Assembly: GCA_023391285.1 (NCBI GenBank)
Contig: JAEWBF010000091.1
Span: 1 to 35,778 of the forward strand
DNA: 35,778 nt
Direction: 5' to 3'
From: Verrucomicrobiota bacterium
GTDB lineage: Bacteria > Verrucomicrobiota > Verrucomicrobiia > Opitutales > Opitutaceae
A program made the position numbers and the translations under genes. The notes beneath the pieces were generated by a model, which was not told the origin of the DNA, made no database searches, and was given only the letters and a program-made list of their open reading frames with translations. Shown here piece by piece: positions 1 to 8,766 of this stretch. Numbering within the stretch: position 1 is the stretch's first letter; each line of letters starts with the position of its first letter.

Positions 1-41
1 GAGCTAGGCTGGAACGGGGCTGTGGGGTTAAATGTTTGAAT

Positions 42-145
42 CACGGAGGCGCGGAGACACGGAGGGGGGCTGGCCAGGGTTGTGACGAAGGGAACGGAGG
101 AGTGGAAACGGGGGAAACCGCGGAGGACGCAAAGGGGCGCGAAGG
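42..145. repeat. degenerate ~10-bp-period intergenic repeats
   Basis: Two patches of the same style lie downstream of the oxidoreductase gene. At 42-67 there are spaced CACGGAGG / GCGGAGA / CACGGAGG units, and at 115-145 CGCGGAGGACGC / GGGGCGCGAAGG units. They resemble the clearer copies at 23544-23630 and 34442-34470. No credible gene is visible in 1-201. Confidence 0.5.
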
Positions 146-201
146 GCGGGACGGTGGCGGCGGGCGAGAGAAAGAGAACGATTTTGGGCGGGCGGAGGGG
201 G

Positions 202-1479
202 TTAACAACCCGACGGGGACTTCGACGAATCGGGGAGGGCTATCGGGTTCCACCGGCCTTGAGCGACGGCGGGGATGAAGGTGTCGAGGCCGGGGGGATT
301 CCAGGGCAACGTGCGTTCCTGTTCGGCGCTCATGTAGGCGGTCATGAGAAGTTTCACGACCTCGAGTCCGTCGTGGAAGTTGAGCTCGGGTTGTTTTCCC
401 GCGAGGAAGCAGCGGGTGAAGTAGCGGTTCTCGTTTTCGTAGCCGTATTCGGCGGCTTCGTTGCCGACGATGGGCATGAGGCCTTGTTCGGCGTTTTGTT
501 TTTCGACGAGGTCTTCGCCGGCGGCGCCGGCGACGCGGCGGCTGAGGAAGAGCTTCGAACTCGTGTCGAGCGAGTTGTAGGCGAAGGAGTATTCGGGTCC
601 GAGAAGTTCGGAACTGAGGCGAAGGCCCGCCCCGACGTAGCTCCACGACGTCGTGGTTTCGGCGATGAGCGGACGGCCGGATTCGTCGATGTATTCGACG
701 GTGGCGCGGGCGAAATCTTCGGACGGACGCGTGAGATAATCGACCTCGGCGCTCATCGTTTCCTTGAGGATGCGCGCGTAGTCGGGGCGCGACCATTTGA
801 GGCTTTGGATGTGGCCGGTGACTTTGACGGGGCGGATGCTGTTGCGCGGGGCGCCGGGCTTGGTGAGGAGGAAACGGGTGACCTCGACGCTGTGGCACAT
901 CATGTCGTTGAGCACGCCGCCGCCTTGATGCTGGCCTTGCCAGAACCACGGCTTGTGCGGTCCGCTGTGTTCTTCGGCGGAGCGGGCGAGATAGGGGCGG
1001 CCCGTTGCGGCGGCGCCGCGGCCCCAGGCGAGATCGCGTCCGCGAACGATCGCCGGGACGAAAAGCTGGTCCTCGAGATAGCCGTGGAGGACGCCGGATT
1101 TTTCGATGAGTTCGACGCAGCGCTTGGCATCGGCGACGTTGCGCGCGAGCGGTTTTTCGCAGGCGATCGCCTGGAGCGTGCCCTTGCCGGATTCCAGCGC
1201 GGCGACGATTTCCTCGAGATTTTCAACGCGACGGTGATTGGGACCGCAGATCCAGAGCGCATCGATCGAAGGATCGGCGACCATCTCGGTGATCGAAGCG
1301 TAGGCTTTGGTGTCACCGATGCCGAGGCTGCGTGCGTAGGCGGCGGTTTCGGCGGCATTGGCGGCATTCGGGCTCCAGATGCCGCGGATGTCGGCATCGC
1401 GGACGGCGACAAAGGATTGAAGATGGAATTTGGTGATGAAGCCGCTGCCGATGAAGCCGACGCCGAGGGGTTTTTTCAT
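202..1479 (-). CDS. Gfo/Idh/MocA-family NAD(P)-dependent oxidoreductase
   Basis: A 425-residue protein of the Gfo/Idh/MocA family, cytoplasmic enzymes that oxidise or reduce sugars, inositols or related polyols with NAD(P). The N-terminus is a Rossmann fold with the glycine motif GFIGSGFIT (residues 9-17), and the family motif EKPLA lies at 108-112. The following domain holds a His-rich stretch (SAEEHSGPHKPW, then a Met-Met-Cys-His segment) where the substrate site is expected. The frame stays open well upstream, but the Rossmann motif begins only a few residues after the ATG at 1479, so that start is chosen. No strong Shine-Dalgarno precedes it. The substrate cannot be told from sequence, and the next gene on this strand (SDR, about 180 bp upstream) gives no specific pathway. 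Confidence 0.9.
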   Translation of the reverse strand: MKKPLGVGFIGSGFITKFHLQSFVAVRDADIRGIWSPNAANAAETAAYARSLGIGDTKAYASITEMVADPSIDALWICGPNHRRVENLEEIVAALESGKGTLQAIACEKPLARNVADAKRCVELIEKSGVLHGYLEDQLFVPAIVRGRDLAWGRGAAATGRPYLARSAEEHSGPHKPWFWQGQHQGGGVLNDMMCHSVEVTRFLLTKPGAPRNSIRPVKVTGHIQSLKWSRPDYARILKETMSAEVDYLTRPSEDFARATVEYIDESGRPLIAETTTSWSYVGAGLRLSSELLGPEYSFAYNSLDTSSKLFLSRRVAGAAGEDLVEKQNAEQGLMPIVGNEAAEYGYENENRYFTRCFLAGKQPELNFHDGLEVVKLLMTAYMSAEQERTLPWNPPGLDTFIPAVAQGRWNPIALPDSSKSPSGC

Positions 1480-1569
1480 GTGAGGGAAAGTTGAGCGATT
1501 TCGATGCAGTTGCACAGCGCGGAACTGCGTGAAGGCGCGAGTGCAATCCATGATAAACAAGATCCAGGG

Positions 1570-1590
1570 CGACGGCTTTAGCCGTGCTGG
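1570..1590. repeat. short palindrome between oxidoreductase and SDR genes
   Basis: ACGGCT-TT-AGCCGT (1572-1585) is a perfect inverted repeat with a 2-nt centre, followed by GCTGG. It lies in the 180-bp gap upstream of the Gfo/Idh/MocA gene. It may belong to the palindrome set seen elsewhere in the window, but its flank does not match well. Confidence 0.3.
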
Positions 1591-1661
1591 AAGAAGAGTT
1601 CGCGCCGATGGAAGCGGGGGACGCGAGCGGTTGGGATGACTAGCTAGGAGCGAACGGAAAT

Positions 1662-2378
1662 CTAGCGCGGGCGGACGACGAGTTGCTCGACGATCACGCG
1701 CGGCGGCAGGGTGACGGCGAGCCAGACGCACGCGGCGACATCGTCGGGCTGCAGCATCGCGGCGCGGGCCTCGGGAGGGGGAGGAAGCGGACGGCGATCG
1801 AGGAGCGGAGTGTCGACATCGCCCGGAAAAATGGAGCACGCGCGAATGCCGTTGGCGCGTTCCTCGGCGTTGAGCGACTGAGTGAGACCCGTCAGCGCGA
1901 ACTTGGAGGCGACGTAGGCAACGCCGGACTTGGCGCTGGCCTGGAGGCCGGCTTCGGAGTTGATGTTGACGACGGTCCCGGCGCGTTGCGCGCGAAACTG
2001 CGGTAGGAACGCCTGCACGCAGTAGACGGCGCCGTCGAGATTGGCGGCGAGAACGGCGCGGTAATCGGCGCGCGAAAGTTCGCTCCAGCTGCGCTGCGGG
2101 ATGTTGGTGCCGGCGGCGTTGACGAGGGCGTCGACTCGGCCGAATCGAGCGAAGACCGCGCTGGCCATGGCGTCGACTGCGGAAGGATCGGCGATGTCGC
2201 AAGAAACAGTTGCGGCTCGCTCCGCGGCCGCCCCGGCGAGGGCTGCGGTTTCGGCGAGGGCGTCGATGCGACGGCCGACGAGTGCGACCTGCCAGCCGGC
2301 GGCGAGGAAACGCAGAGCGACGGCGCGGCCGATGCCGGAGCCGGCGCCCGTGACGACCAAGGTGGGGGAGGAACTCAT
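1662..2378 (-). CDS. SDR-family oxidoreductase
   Basis: A 238-residue classical short-chain dehydrogenase/reductase. The NAD(P)-binding motif TGAGSGIG is at residues 10-17, the NAAG structural motif at 87-90, and the catalytic residues are Ser141 and the YxxxK pair Tyr155/Lys159. Length and motif order are standard for a single-domain cytosolic SDR. An Arg pair (RR, 36-37) after the second beta strand, rather than an acidic residue, hints at NADP(H) preference; this is inference. The substrate is unknown. The gene lies downstream of the FAD/Fe-S dehydrogenase on the same strand, but about 250 bp and a hairpin separate them, so co-transcription is doubtful. Confidence 0.92.
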   Translation of the reverse strand: MSSSPTLVVTGAGSGIGRAVALRFLAAGWQVALVGRRIDALAETAALAGAAAERAATVSCDIADPSAVDAMASAVFARFGRVDALVNAAGTNIPQRSWSELSRADYRAVLAANLDGAVYCVQAFLPQFRAQRAGTVVNINSEAGLQASAKSGVAYVASKFALTGLTQSLNAEERANGIRACSIFPGDVDTPLLDRRPLPPPPEARAAMLQPDDVAACVWLAVTLPPRVIVEQLVVRPR

Positions 2379-2613
2379 GATGGGAAGTGGGGCAGGAAGC
2401 TCAGCAAGGATGGCGCAAATGTGCTGCGCGGGTCTTTAGCGGGAATGGAAAATCACGAAGCATGGACGGAACCATGGTTCATGGCGTTGAGGACGAATGC
2501 GTCGCCTACATTCTTCCTTTCAAACCCGGAGCGGCGCGCTACGGCCAGGCAGGGATGGCGGAGCCTGTGGTTTTTCCAGCGAAGGGAGAAGCAGGCGGAT
2601 ACATGTTCGAAAC

Positions 2614-2640
2614 GAAACCGATTTCTAGGAAACCGGTTTC
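2614..2640 (-). terminator. hairpin at the 3' end of the FAD/Fe-S dehydrogenase
   Basis: Read on the - strand, GAAACCGGTTTC (2640-2629) pairs over 12 positions with GAAATCGGTTTC (2625-2614), with one G-T wobble and a 3-nt loop that overlaps the TAG stop codon (2627-2625). Only a weak T-containing tract (GTTTCG) follows. It is placed where a terminator or 3'-end stabilising hairpin would be, but lacks a convincing U run. Confidence 0.4.
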
Positions 2641-5573
2641 AGCGCCGCGTGCAGGATCTCCACGGGATGGAAGGCGCGGCGGCCGGTTCCGTCGTGAATC
2701 TGGTGGCGGCAGCTCGTGCCCGGCGCGCAGATGAGCGTATCGGGAGAGGCATTACGCACGGCGGGGAAGAGAACCAGTTCTCCGATCTGCTGGGACACAG
2801 CGTAATGTTCGGCTTCGAAGCCGAAGGAGCCCGCCATTCCGCAGCAACCCGAGGGTATGAGCGTGACGCGATGGCCGGGCGGCAGTTCCAATATCTTCAC
2901 CACGGGTGTGAGCGAAGACAGTGCCTTCTGGTGACAGTGGCCGTGCAGCTTGATCTGCCGCGATTCGGCGCGAAAGGCGGACGACGTAATCCGGCCAGCC
3001 TCCATCTCGCGGGCAAGGAATTCCTCGATCAGCAGGGAGTTCGCCGCGAGGCCGCGAGCGGCGTCGAGCAGGTCGGCCGGGACGAGATCGATGTATTCGT
3101 CGCGAAAGGACAACAAGGCCGACGGCTCGAGGCCAATCAGTGGTGCGGAGGCGGAGACGACGGAGCTCAACCGGCGGACGTTATCGAGGGCGAAGCGGCG
3201 GGCGTCGCGCACGAGGCCTTTCGAAAAATGCGCGCGACCGCTTTCCGTGTGCGGCGGAATCACTACTTCGTAGCCGAGCCGGTTGAGCAGTTGCACGGCC
3301 TGGATGCCGAGAGGGGCGTCGGTGTAGTTCGTGAATTCGTCGCAGAACAGGTGGACGCGACCGTGCGGGTAGTCGAGGTGCGGCGGGTTGGCATGCCGGC
3401 GATGCCACGAGGCAAGCGTGGTGGTGTGCAGCGTGGGCATGCTGCGCGCCGGAGCGAAGCCGACGAAGCGTTTCAACCAGAGTGACAGGCGCGGTGAACG
3501 AACAACGCGGTTGTAGAGTTCCGGAGCGAGCGCGGCGAGACGCATGCTGCGAGCGAAACCCGCCACGAGCCGCGAACGCAGAGGGATGCCGTGCCGGTCG
3601 TGCCGGTGTTGAAGCCATTCGGATTTGAGCCGGGCCAGATCCACGTTTGACGGGCATTCGGATTTGCAGCCTTTGCAGGAAAGGCAGAGCTCCATCACCT
3701 CGGGGAGTGACGGGTGATCCCACGGCGAGAGGTTCGGATTCGCGGGCGCAGTGAGCACTTGCCGCAGCGTTGTGGCGCGCGCACGAGTGGTGTGTTTTTC
3801 GTCGCGCGTCGCCATGTAGCTCGGGCACATGGTGCCGCCCATGAGGTGCGATTTTCGGCATTCGCCGACGCCATTGCACTGCTCGGTGGCGCGGACCACG
3901 CCCTGCTCGGCCCGGAAATGAAAAACGGTTTCGTAGTCGGGTGTCGGAACGTCGGGCGAGTGCCGCAGACTGGTATCCATCGGCGGCGTGTCGATGATCT
4001 TGCCGGGGTTGAGAAGATTGTGCGGATCGAAGGTTTGCTTGATCCGACGCATCATGGCGAAACACGCGGGGCCCACCATGAAAGGGATGAACTCGCCGCG
4101 GAGGCGGCCGTCGCCGTGTTCGCCCGAAAGCGAGCCGCGGTATTTTTTCACGAGCGCGGCGACGTCGGTCGCGATGCCGCGAAACATGCGGAGGCCCTCG
4201 GCGGTTTTCAGATTGAAGAGCGGCCGCGTGTGCAGTTCTCCGGCGCCGGCGTGCGCGTAGTAAACGCTGCCGATGCCGTATTTCTCGCGCAGCAACGTAT
4301 CGAACTCCTCGATATACGCGGGCAGATCGGCGACGGCGACGGCGGTGTCCTCGACGACCTCGCGCGGTTTGGCGTCACCCGGGACGTTGGCCATGAGACC
4401 CTGGCCGGCGCGGCGCAGATCCCAAACGCGATTGCAATCATCGCCCCAGAGGATCGGGTAGGCGTAGCCGAGGCCTGCCGCGCGCAACTCGGAAATGAGC
4501 TCGGCCATGGTGTGCTCGATCGTGCTGCGATCGGCATGGCGGATCTCGATCACGAGCACGGCGCCGGGATCGCCTTGAACAAAAAAACGATTGGGCGCCT
4601 GGGCGAGATTGGCCTTGGTGCACTCAAGGATGTGGCGGTCGATGAGCTCGCAGCCAAACGGCCGGTGGCGCATTGCGACGATGGTGGCCTCCAGCGATTC
4701 GCGGATGGATGCAAAGTGGGCGCAGAGCAGGGCGCCGGCCGGCGGCAGCGGCTCGCAATTGAGTTCGAACTCAACGCCGAGGAAGAGCGTGCCTTCCGAG
4801 CCGGCGATCAAGCGGCAGAGGTTGAACGGCTGGTCGGATGTCGGATCGAACACGGCGCAAGCCATGAGCGCGTCGAGGGCATAGCCGGTGTTGCGGCGGG
4901 TGACGGAGCGTTGCGGAAAGTTTTCCGTGATGAGGCGGCGGTTGGCGGTGTCGCCGAGCAGCGCATCCACCGCGCGGTAGATGCGCGTTTCCAGCGTGTC
5001 TGGACCATTACACTTGGCGCGAAACTCGGCGGCGGTCAGCGGACCGAAGGTAACCTCGGAACCATCGCTTAAAAAACCGCGCGCTGCCAACAGGTGGTCG
5101 CGCGTCGTGCCGTGCACGATGGAGTTTGCGCCGCACGAGTTGTTGCCGACCATCCCGCCGATCATGGCGCGGTTGGCGGTGGAGGTTTCTGGAGTGAACC
5201 AGAGACCGTGCGGCTGGAGGAAGAGGTTAAGTTCGTTGCGGACGACACCCGGCTGGACCTTGACCCGGCGGCGAACGGGATCGAAGTGGAGGATTCGGTT
5301 GAGGTGACGACCGAGGTCGAGGACGAGACCGGCGCCGACGACCTGGCCGGCGAGCGACGTGCCGGCGGTGCGCGGAATGAGGCCGAGGTGGTGACGATGC
5401 GCGAACGCGACGATCCGGCGCACGTCATTTTCATCGCGGGGCAGCGCGACGCCGATCGGCGTTTCCTGATACTCCGAGGCATCGGTGGCGTAAATGGAGC
5501 GCCACGTGTCGCCCGTATGGAGCTCGCCGGCGAGTTGGCTCGCCAGGAGAGAAAGATCGGCCGGAGCGATCAT
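2625..5573 (-). CDS. FAD-binding / Fe-S 2-hydroxyacid dehydrogenase (YdiJ-type)
   Basis: A 982-residue fusion of a VAO/GlcD-type flavin dehydrogenase with an iron-sulfur module, the layout of YdiJ-type FAD-linked oxidases (about 1000 residues; E. coli YdiJ has been linked to D-2-hydroxyglutarate oxidation). The FAD-binding segment PRTAGTSLAGQ is at 67-77 and NNSCGANS at 144-151. The C-terminal flavin-oxidase signature includes HAGAGELHTRP (441-451), SGEHGDGR (483-490) and NPGK (522-525). Cys566, Cys572 and Cys583 sit in the family-specific cysteine region, and CLSCKGCKSECP (630-641) is a 4Fe-4S ligand set. A His-rich HGHCHQ and a GCCG element near the C-terminus match the CCG/heterodisulfide-reductase-like domain. 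It follows the GntR-type regulator by 11 bp and is probably controlled by it. The exact 2-hydroxyacid substrate (D-lactate, glycolate or D-2-hydroxyglutarate) is not determined. Confidence 0.92.
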   Translation of the reverse strand: MIAPADLSLLASQLAGELHTGDTWRSIYATDASEYQETPIGVALPRDENDVRRIVAFAHRHHLGLIPRTAGTSLAGQVVGAGLVLDLGRHLNRILHFDPVRRRVKVQPGVVRNELNLFLQPHGLWFTPETSTANRAMIGGMVGNNSCGANSIVHGTTRDHLLAARGFLSDGSEVTFGPLTAAEFRAKCNGPDTLETRIYRAVDALLGDTANRRLITENFPQRSVTRRNTGYALDALMACAVFDPTSDQPFNLCRLIAGSEGTLFLGVEFELNCEPLPPAGALLCAHFASIRESLEATIVAMRHRPFGCELIDRHILECTKANLAQAPNRFFVQGDPGAVLVIEIRHADRSTIEHTMAELISELRAAGLGYAYPILWGDDCNRVWDLRRAGQGLMANVPGDAKPREVVEDTAVAVADLPAYIEEFDTLLREKYGIGSVYYAHAGAGELHTRPLFNLKTAEGLRMFRGIATDVAALVKKYRGSLSGEHGDGRLRGEFIPFMVGPACFAMMRRIKQTFDPHNLLNPGKIIDTPPMDTSLRHSPDVPTPDYETVFHFRAEQGVVRATEQCNGVGECRKSHLMGGTMCPSYMATRDEKHTTRARATTLRQVLTAPANPNLSPWDHPSLPEVMELCLSCKGCKSECPSNVDLARLKSEWLQHRHDRHGIPLRSRLVAGFARSMRLAALAPELYNRVVRSPRLSLWLKRFVGFAPARSMPTLHTTTLASWHRRHANPPHLDYPHGRVHLFCDEFTNYTDAPLGIQAVQLLNRLGYEVVIPPHTESGRAHFSKGLVRDARRFALDNVRRLSSVVSASAPLIGLEPSALLSFRDEYIDLVPADLLDAARGLAANSLLIEEFLAREMEAGRITSSAFRAESRQIKLHGHCHQKALSSLTPVVKILELPPGHRVTLIPSGCCGMAGSFGFEAEHYAVSQQIGELVLFPAVRNASPDTLICAPGTSCRHQIHDGTGRRAFHPVEILHAALKPVS

Positions 5574-5584
5574 GTGACGGAGGA

Positions 5585-6247
5585 TCAGGCGCTCAGGCTC
5601 GCGGCGGCGGCGCGGAGATGGGTCTCCATCGCGCGGCGGGCGGTGTCGGGGTCTCGCGCGAGGACCGCGGCGAGGATTCGACCATGCTGGCGACGCGCTT
5701 GGGCGAGACCGACCTGTCCGAGGGTGACGCGGCGCGAATCGGTTTCCAGGGGCGCCATGGACGCGATCATGAGTTCGAGAACGCGGTTTCCGGAGAGCGA
5801 GGCGAGGGCGCGGTGAAACTCGAGGTCGGCGGCGAGTGCTGCGTCGAGATTGGTCGCGGCACAGAAGCGATCGTGAATCGACGCAAGCCGATCACCGGCG
5901 CTTTTCGATAGACGAGTGGCGGCGAGCGCCGCGAGCTCGGGCTCGACGAGCTGGCGCGCGGCGGTGAACTGGCGAATGCGCTCGGTCGGCGAGGGCAGCG
6001 TGCGTTCGAGGACGGCCTGGATGGGAGCCTCGGGTTGGTCGACGATTTGGACGCCAACGCCATGCCGCGCGGCGAGGAGACCCTGGTTTTCGAGCCGTTT
6101 GATCGCTTCGCGCAAAGCTGGACGGCTCACGCCAAGTTCGACAGCGAGCTGACGCTCTGGCGGCAGCCAGTCGGACTGGCGGTGATCGGCGAGCAGCCGC
6201 TCGCAGATGCTTTCCACAAGCGGCGCGCGGCGGAGCGAATGGGGCAT
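5585..6247 (-). CDS. GntR-family (FadR/FCD-type) transcriptional regulator
   Basis: A 220-residue regulator. The N-terminal winged helix-turn-helix (about 8-68) contains LPPERQLAVELGVSRPALRE and the wing GLLAARHGVGVQI. The C-terminal all-helical FCD ligand domain carries DLEFHRAL and later RQHGRIL and METHL, supplying the Asp/His residues that usually bind a metal. The frame is open further upstream, but ATG 6247 gives the normal FadR-family N-terminus and length. It is the first gene of a two-gene unit with the FAD/Fe-S dehydrogenase. Relatives such as LldR, GlcC and PdhR respond to 2-hydroxy or 2-oxo acids, which fits this neighbour. A GGT-N3-ACC palindrome overlaps its leader, suggesting autoregulation. 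Confidence 0.92.
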   Translation of the reverse strand: MPHSLRRAPLVESICERLLADHRQSDWLPPERQLAVELGVSRPALREAIKRLENQGLLAARHGVGVQIVDQPEAPIQAVLERTLPSPTERIRQFTAARQLVEPELAALAATRLSKSAGDRLASIHDRFCAATNLDAALAADLEFHRALASLSGNRVLELMIASMAPLETDSRRVTLGQVGLAQARRQHGRILAAVLARDPDTARRAMETHLRAAAASLSA

Positions 6248-6255
6248 GTGGTAAG

Positions 6256-6266
6256 AGGTCTGACCA
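6256..6266. promoter_or_regulatory. candidate FadR/GntR-type operator
   Basis: GGTC-T-GACC (6257-6265) is a perfect inverted repeat, matching the TGGT-N3-ACCA pattern typical of FadR-subfamily operators except for one terminal base. It starts 9 bp upstream of the regulator's ATG. A wider GTGGT (6248-6252) / ACCAC (6263-6267) pairing overlaps it. The position suggests repression of the regulator-dehydrogenase operon relieved by a hydroxyacid ligand. Confidence 0.55.
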
Positions 6267-6646
6267 CTGCGTCGCGCTGTCAACGGAAGAGTGTTCCGCA
6301 AAATCACTGGATCGAACCGGGGGACCGGCTCGGTCGGGGAGCATGCGAGTTGCCGGCTTGGAGTGCCCACGGACGCGGCGAGTCCTTCTTGGGCGTCGCA
6401 CCAACAGCGGTTTGCGAAGCAATGGGATGAGGTGGAGATCGGCACCGCGTGCTCGCGAACCAGGGACTTCGCGACGCGACTTTGGCCGGGAAAGCGCTCG
6501 ACGACGTGACGACCGCATAGGCTCGGGAACTGCAGGCTTCATGCGGGAGCTGCTTTTTGTCGCGTATGGTTGCTCCGTTTGGAGGCGCACCTTGGTGAAC
6601 CGGTCGGGTCTCACGACCCTGCGTTGGCGACCAACGTAGGGAAAAG
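6267..6646. other. 380-bp gene-free stretch with tandem hairpins beside tRNA-Arg
   Basis: No convincing coding region is seen: open frames here lack family resemblance. Close to the 3' end of tRNA-Arg are two adjacent inverted repeats, GGGTC/GACCC (6606-6619) and CGTTGG/CCAACG (6622-6636). These could act as the tRNA's processing or termination structures, although no T run follows them on the - strand. The promoter of the regulator-dehydrogenase operon should lie in the left part. Confidence 0.4.
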
Positions 6647-6723
6647 TGGCGCACCCGTAGGGAGTCGAACCCCAAACCTTCTGATCCGTAGTCAGATGCT
6701 CTATCCAATTGAGCTACGGGTGC
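6647..6723 (-). tRNA. tRNA-Arg (anticodon ACG)
   Basis: A 77-nt cloverleaf read on the - strand. The acceptor GCACCCG pairs with CGGGTGC, the D arm holds AGCTCAATTGGATAGAGC, and the anticodon stem TCTGA/TCAGA encloses loop CTACGGA with anticodon ACG. The T arm contains GGTTCGACTCC. Discriminator G and CCA (6649-6647) are encoded. The A34 is normally converted to inosine by TadA to read CGU, CGC and CGA. Confidence 0.97.
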
Positions 6724-7018
6724 GCGAAAGAGCGCGAGAACAAGCAAGTTTCTGTTGGGAAGTGCAAGCGAGAATTTGTCGGAAACTGCACAACATTCTC
6801 GGACGGATGGTGGATGCGCCGACCGATATTCCTGAGCTGGAGCCGCAGCGGCGCGAAGGATGAGGCTGGAGTGATCGTATTGGGACTTGGATACGGGCAG
6901 CGGGCGGGGATTGACGCGCAGGAAGCGAAGGGACGTTCAGAAATCGGGTTTTGATCCGATTAGGAGGTGGATCGCTCCGGACTGGTGCGGCTCGGGTTCG
7001 CACCGGTTGCCCCTCCGT

Positions 7019-8725
7019 ATGGCTAACATCCTTCTACTCGACCCTGCCGACGTCGCGCGCAAAGCGATGAAAGGCGTGCTGGCGCGCGGACGACATCGAT
7101 TTGCGGCGGTGTGCAGCGTCGCGGAAGCGTGGGAGTTCCTGCAGCGGACGCTGGCGGTGGATTTGATTTTTCTGGAGTTGAAGTTGGAAAAGGAAAACGG
7201 GCTCGCGCTGGTGCAACGGCTGCGGGAGGACTGCTTGTTGAAGCGGGTGCCGGTGGTGATTTACACGAGCGCCGGCGATCGGGAGTCGGTGCGGCGGGCG
7301 ATGGAGCTGAAGGTGCAGAATTTCCTGGTTAAGCCGTATATCGACAGCCAGATCTTGGCAGAAGTGAACAAAGCGCTGGCGGACCCTTGGAGGGCGCAGC
7401 ACTTCGAAGAGGAGAAGTCGTTCTGCAAGATGATGGGGTATACGCCGGACGGGTTGCGCACGGCCTTGGACGCGCTGCGGGTGGAGTTGGAAGCGGCGGG
7501 GGGAAGGTTGATCGAACTCGCGGGAGCGAAGCAGAAGGAAGCGATTTTGAAGCGGACGACAGAGCTTTCCGAGCAGGCGGAGGCGGCGGGGGCGTGGGGT
7601 GCGGTGGAGGTGTTGACGCGAGTGGGCGAGCGGGCGGAGCAGGGGAATTGGGCGGGAGTGGCGGAGGTCGCGCCGCTGCTTGGCGTGGCGGCGAGGTTGA
7701 TTAGCGTGCAGCTGAACGCGGATTTGGTTCCCACGGATTTCGTGACGGACGAGGAGCGCAATGAGGCGGAACAGGCGGCGAAGCGGGCGGTGTGGTTCGA
7801 TGCGCCGGCGGAGGGGCGCTGTCCGGTGGTGACGTGGGCGCAGTTGCAGCAGCAGATCGATGGGCTGAAAGGCTGCCCCGTCATCGATTCGGTCGCGGCG
7901 TCGTTTCAGATGTCAGCGACCGGGCATCCCTCGAGTTTGGCGCCGTTGATGGATCTGGCGGAGAAGGATCCGGGGCTGGCGGCGCATTTGTTGGTGGCGG
8001 CGAATCTGCATCGAAGGAATGACGCTCTCGATCCGGAGCCGGTGGAGAATCCGCGGCTTTGCGTGGGGTTGATTGGCGAGATCAAGCTGGCGGCGATGGC
8101 GAGCGGCTTGGTGACGGCGGATACGCGGGCGATGAATGTGCCGCCGTGTAGTTGGACGAATTTCTGGATGTTTCAGGTGGGCGTGGCGCGAATGGCGCGG
8201 TTCGTGTGCCGGTATTTGGAATTTCAAAGTCTGGAATCGCGGGCGTATGCGGCGGGATTGTTGCACGATGTTGGGAAGCTGGTGCTGGTGCATCTGCATC
8301 CGCTCGGGTTTCAGGCGATCGTGAGTTTTGCGCAGCGGGAGAACGTCGGGATCGCGGCGGCGGAGAAATTGTTTCTCGGCTGCACGACACGGGAGATGGC
8401 GGCGTATTTCGCGGAGAAGCACGGGCTGCTGCCGAGCTATGCGAACGTGATGCGCTGGGTGGACGCGGCGGAAGAGGCGAAGGAGGATGCGGTGCTGGTG
8501 GCGAGCGTGTCGCTGGCGCGGGATTTGTGCCGGCAGAATCGGCTCGGATGGAGCGGAGAGCGGGCGGGTGCGTCGCGGCCGATTGCGGAGACAGGTGAGT
8601 GGAAGATTCTGAGCCGGGGAATTTTTCCGAGTTTCAACCTGGAAAAATTCGAAGCGGAGGCGCACGCGGAGTGTCGCGAGATCAAGTTGGAGCTGATGGG
8701 GAAAGTGGGCACGGCGGTCGGATGA
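7019..8725 (+). CDS. receiver-like domain + HDOD domain signalling protein
   Basis: A 568-residue protein. Residues 1-120 form a CheY-like receiver with the acidic Asp8, the switch Thr83 and the invariant Lys105 (LVKPY). The phospho-acceptor position, in the motif FLELKL, is Glu53 instead of Asp. After a helical, Glu/Ala-rich linker (about 130-265) comes an HDOD output domain (about 275-480) with a partial HD signature GLLHDVGKL (His416, Asp417). HDOD proteins link two-component or second-messenger signals to motility, surface behaviour or stress. ATG 7019 directly precedes the receiver's first strand (ANILLLD); an upstream in-frame extension is rejected. No kinase is adjacent. The Glu suggests phosphorylation-independent behaviour (inference). 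Confidence 0.88.
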   Translation: MANILLLDPADVARKAMKGVLARGRHRFAAVCSVAEAWEFLQRTLAVDLIFLELKLEKENGLALVQRLREDCLLKRVPVVIYTSAGDRESVRRAMELKVQNFLVKPYIDSQILAEVNKALADPWRAQHFEEEKSFCKMMGYTPDGLRTALDALRVELEAAGGRLIELAGAKQKEAILKRTTELSEQAEAAGAWGAVEVLTRVGERAEQGNWAGVAEVAPLLGVAARLISVQLNADLVPTDFVTDEERNEAEQAAKRAVWFDAPAEGRCPVVTWAQLQQQIDGLKGCPVIDSVAASFQMSATGHPSSLAPLMDLAEKDPGLAAHLLVAANLHRRNDALDPEPVENPRLCVGLIGEIKLAAMASGLVTADTRAMNVPPCSWTNFWMFQVGVARMARFVCRYLEFQSLESRAYAAGLLHDVGKLVLVHLHPLGFQAIVSFAQRENVGIAAAEKLFLGCTTREMAAYFAEKHGLLPSYANVMRWVDAAEEAKEDAVLVASVSLARDLCRQNRLGWSGERAGASRPIAETGEWKILSRGIFPSFNLEKFEAEAHAECREIKLELMGKVGTAVG

Positions 8726-8766
8726 CAGGAGCGCGCGACTGACGGAGGCAACGACGTGCTGGGGTC

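Noticed and set aside
82..1494. Long + strand open frame opposite the Gfo/Idh/MocA gene
   Set aside because: The opposite strand encodes a complete family protein with clear motifs; the + strand translation has Gly/Ala/Asp-rich composition typical of a high-GC antisense frame.
3714..5072. Long + strand open frame opposite the FAD/Fe-S dehydrogenase
   Set aside because: It shows no family resemblance and is fully antisense to a gene with well-conserved flavin and cysteine motifs.
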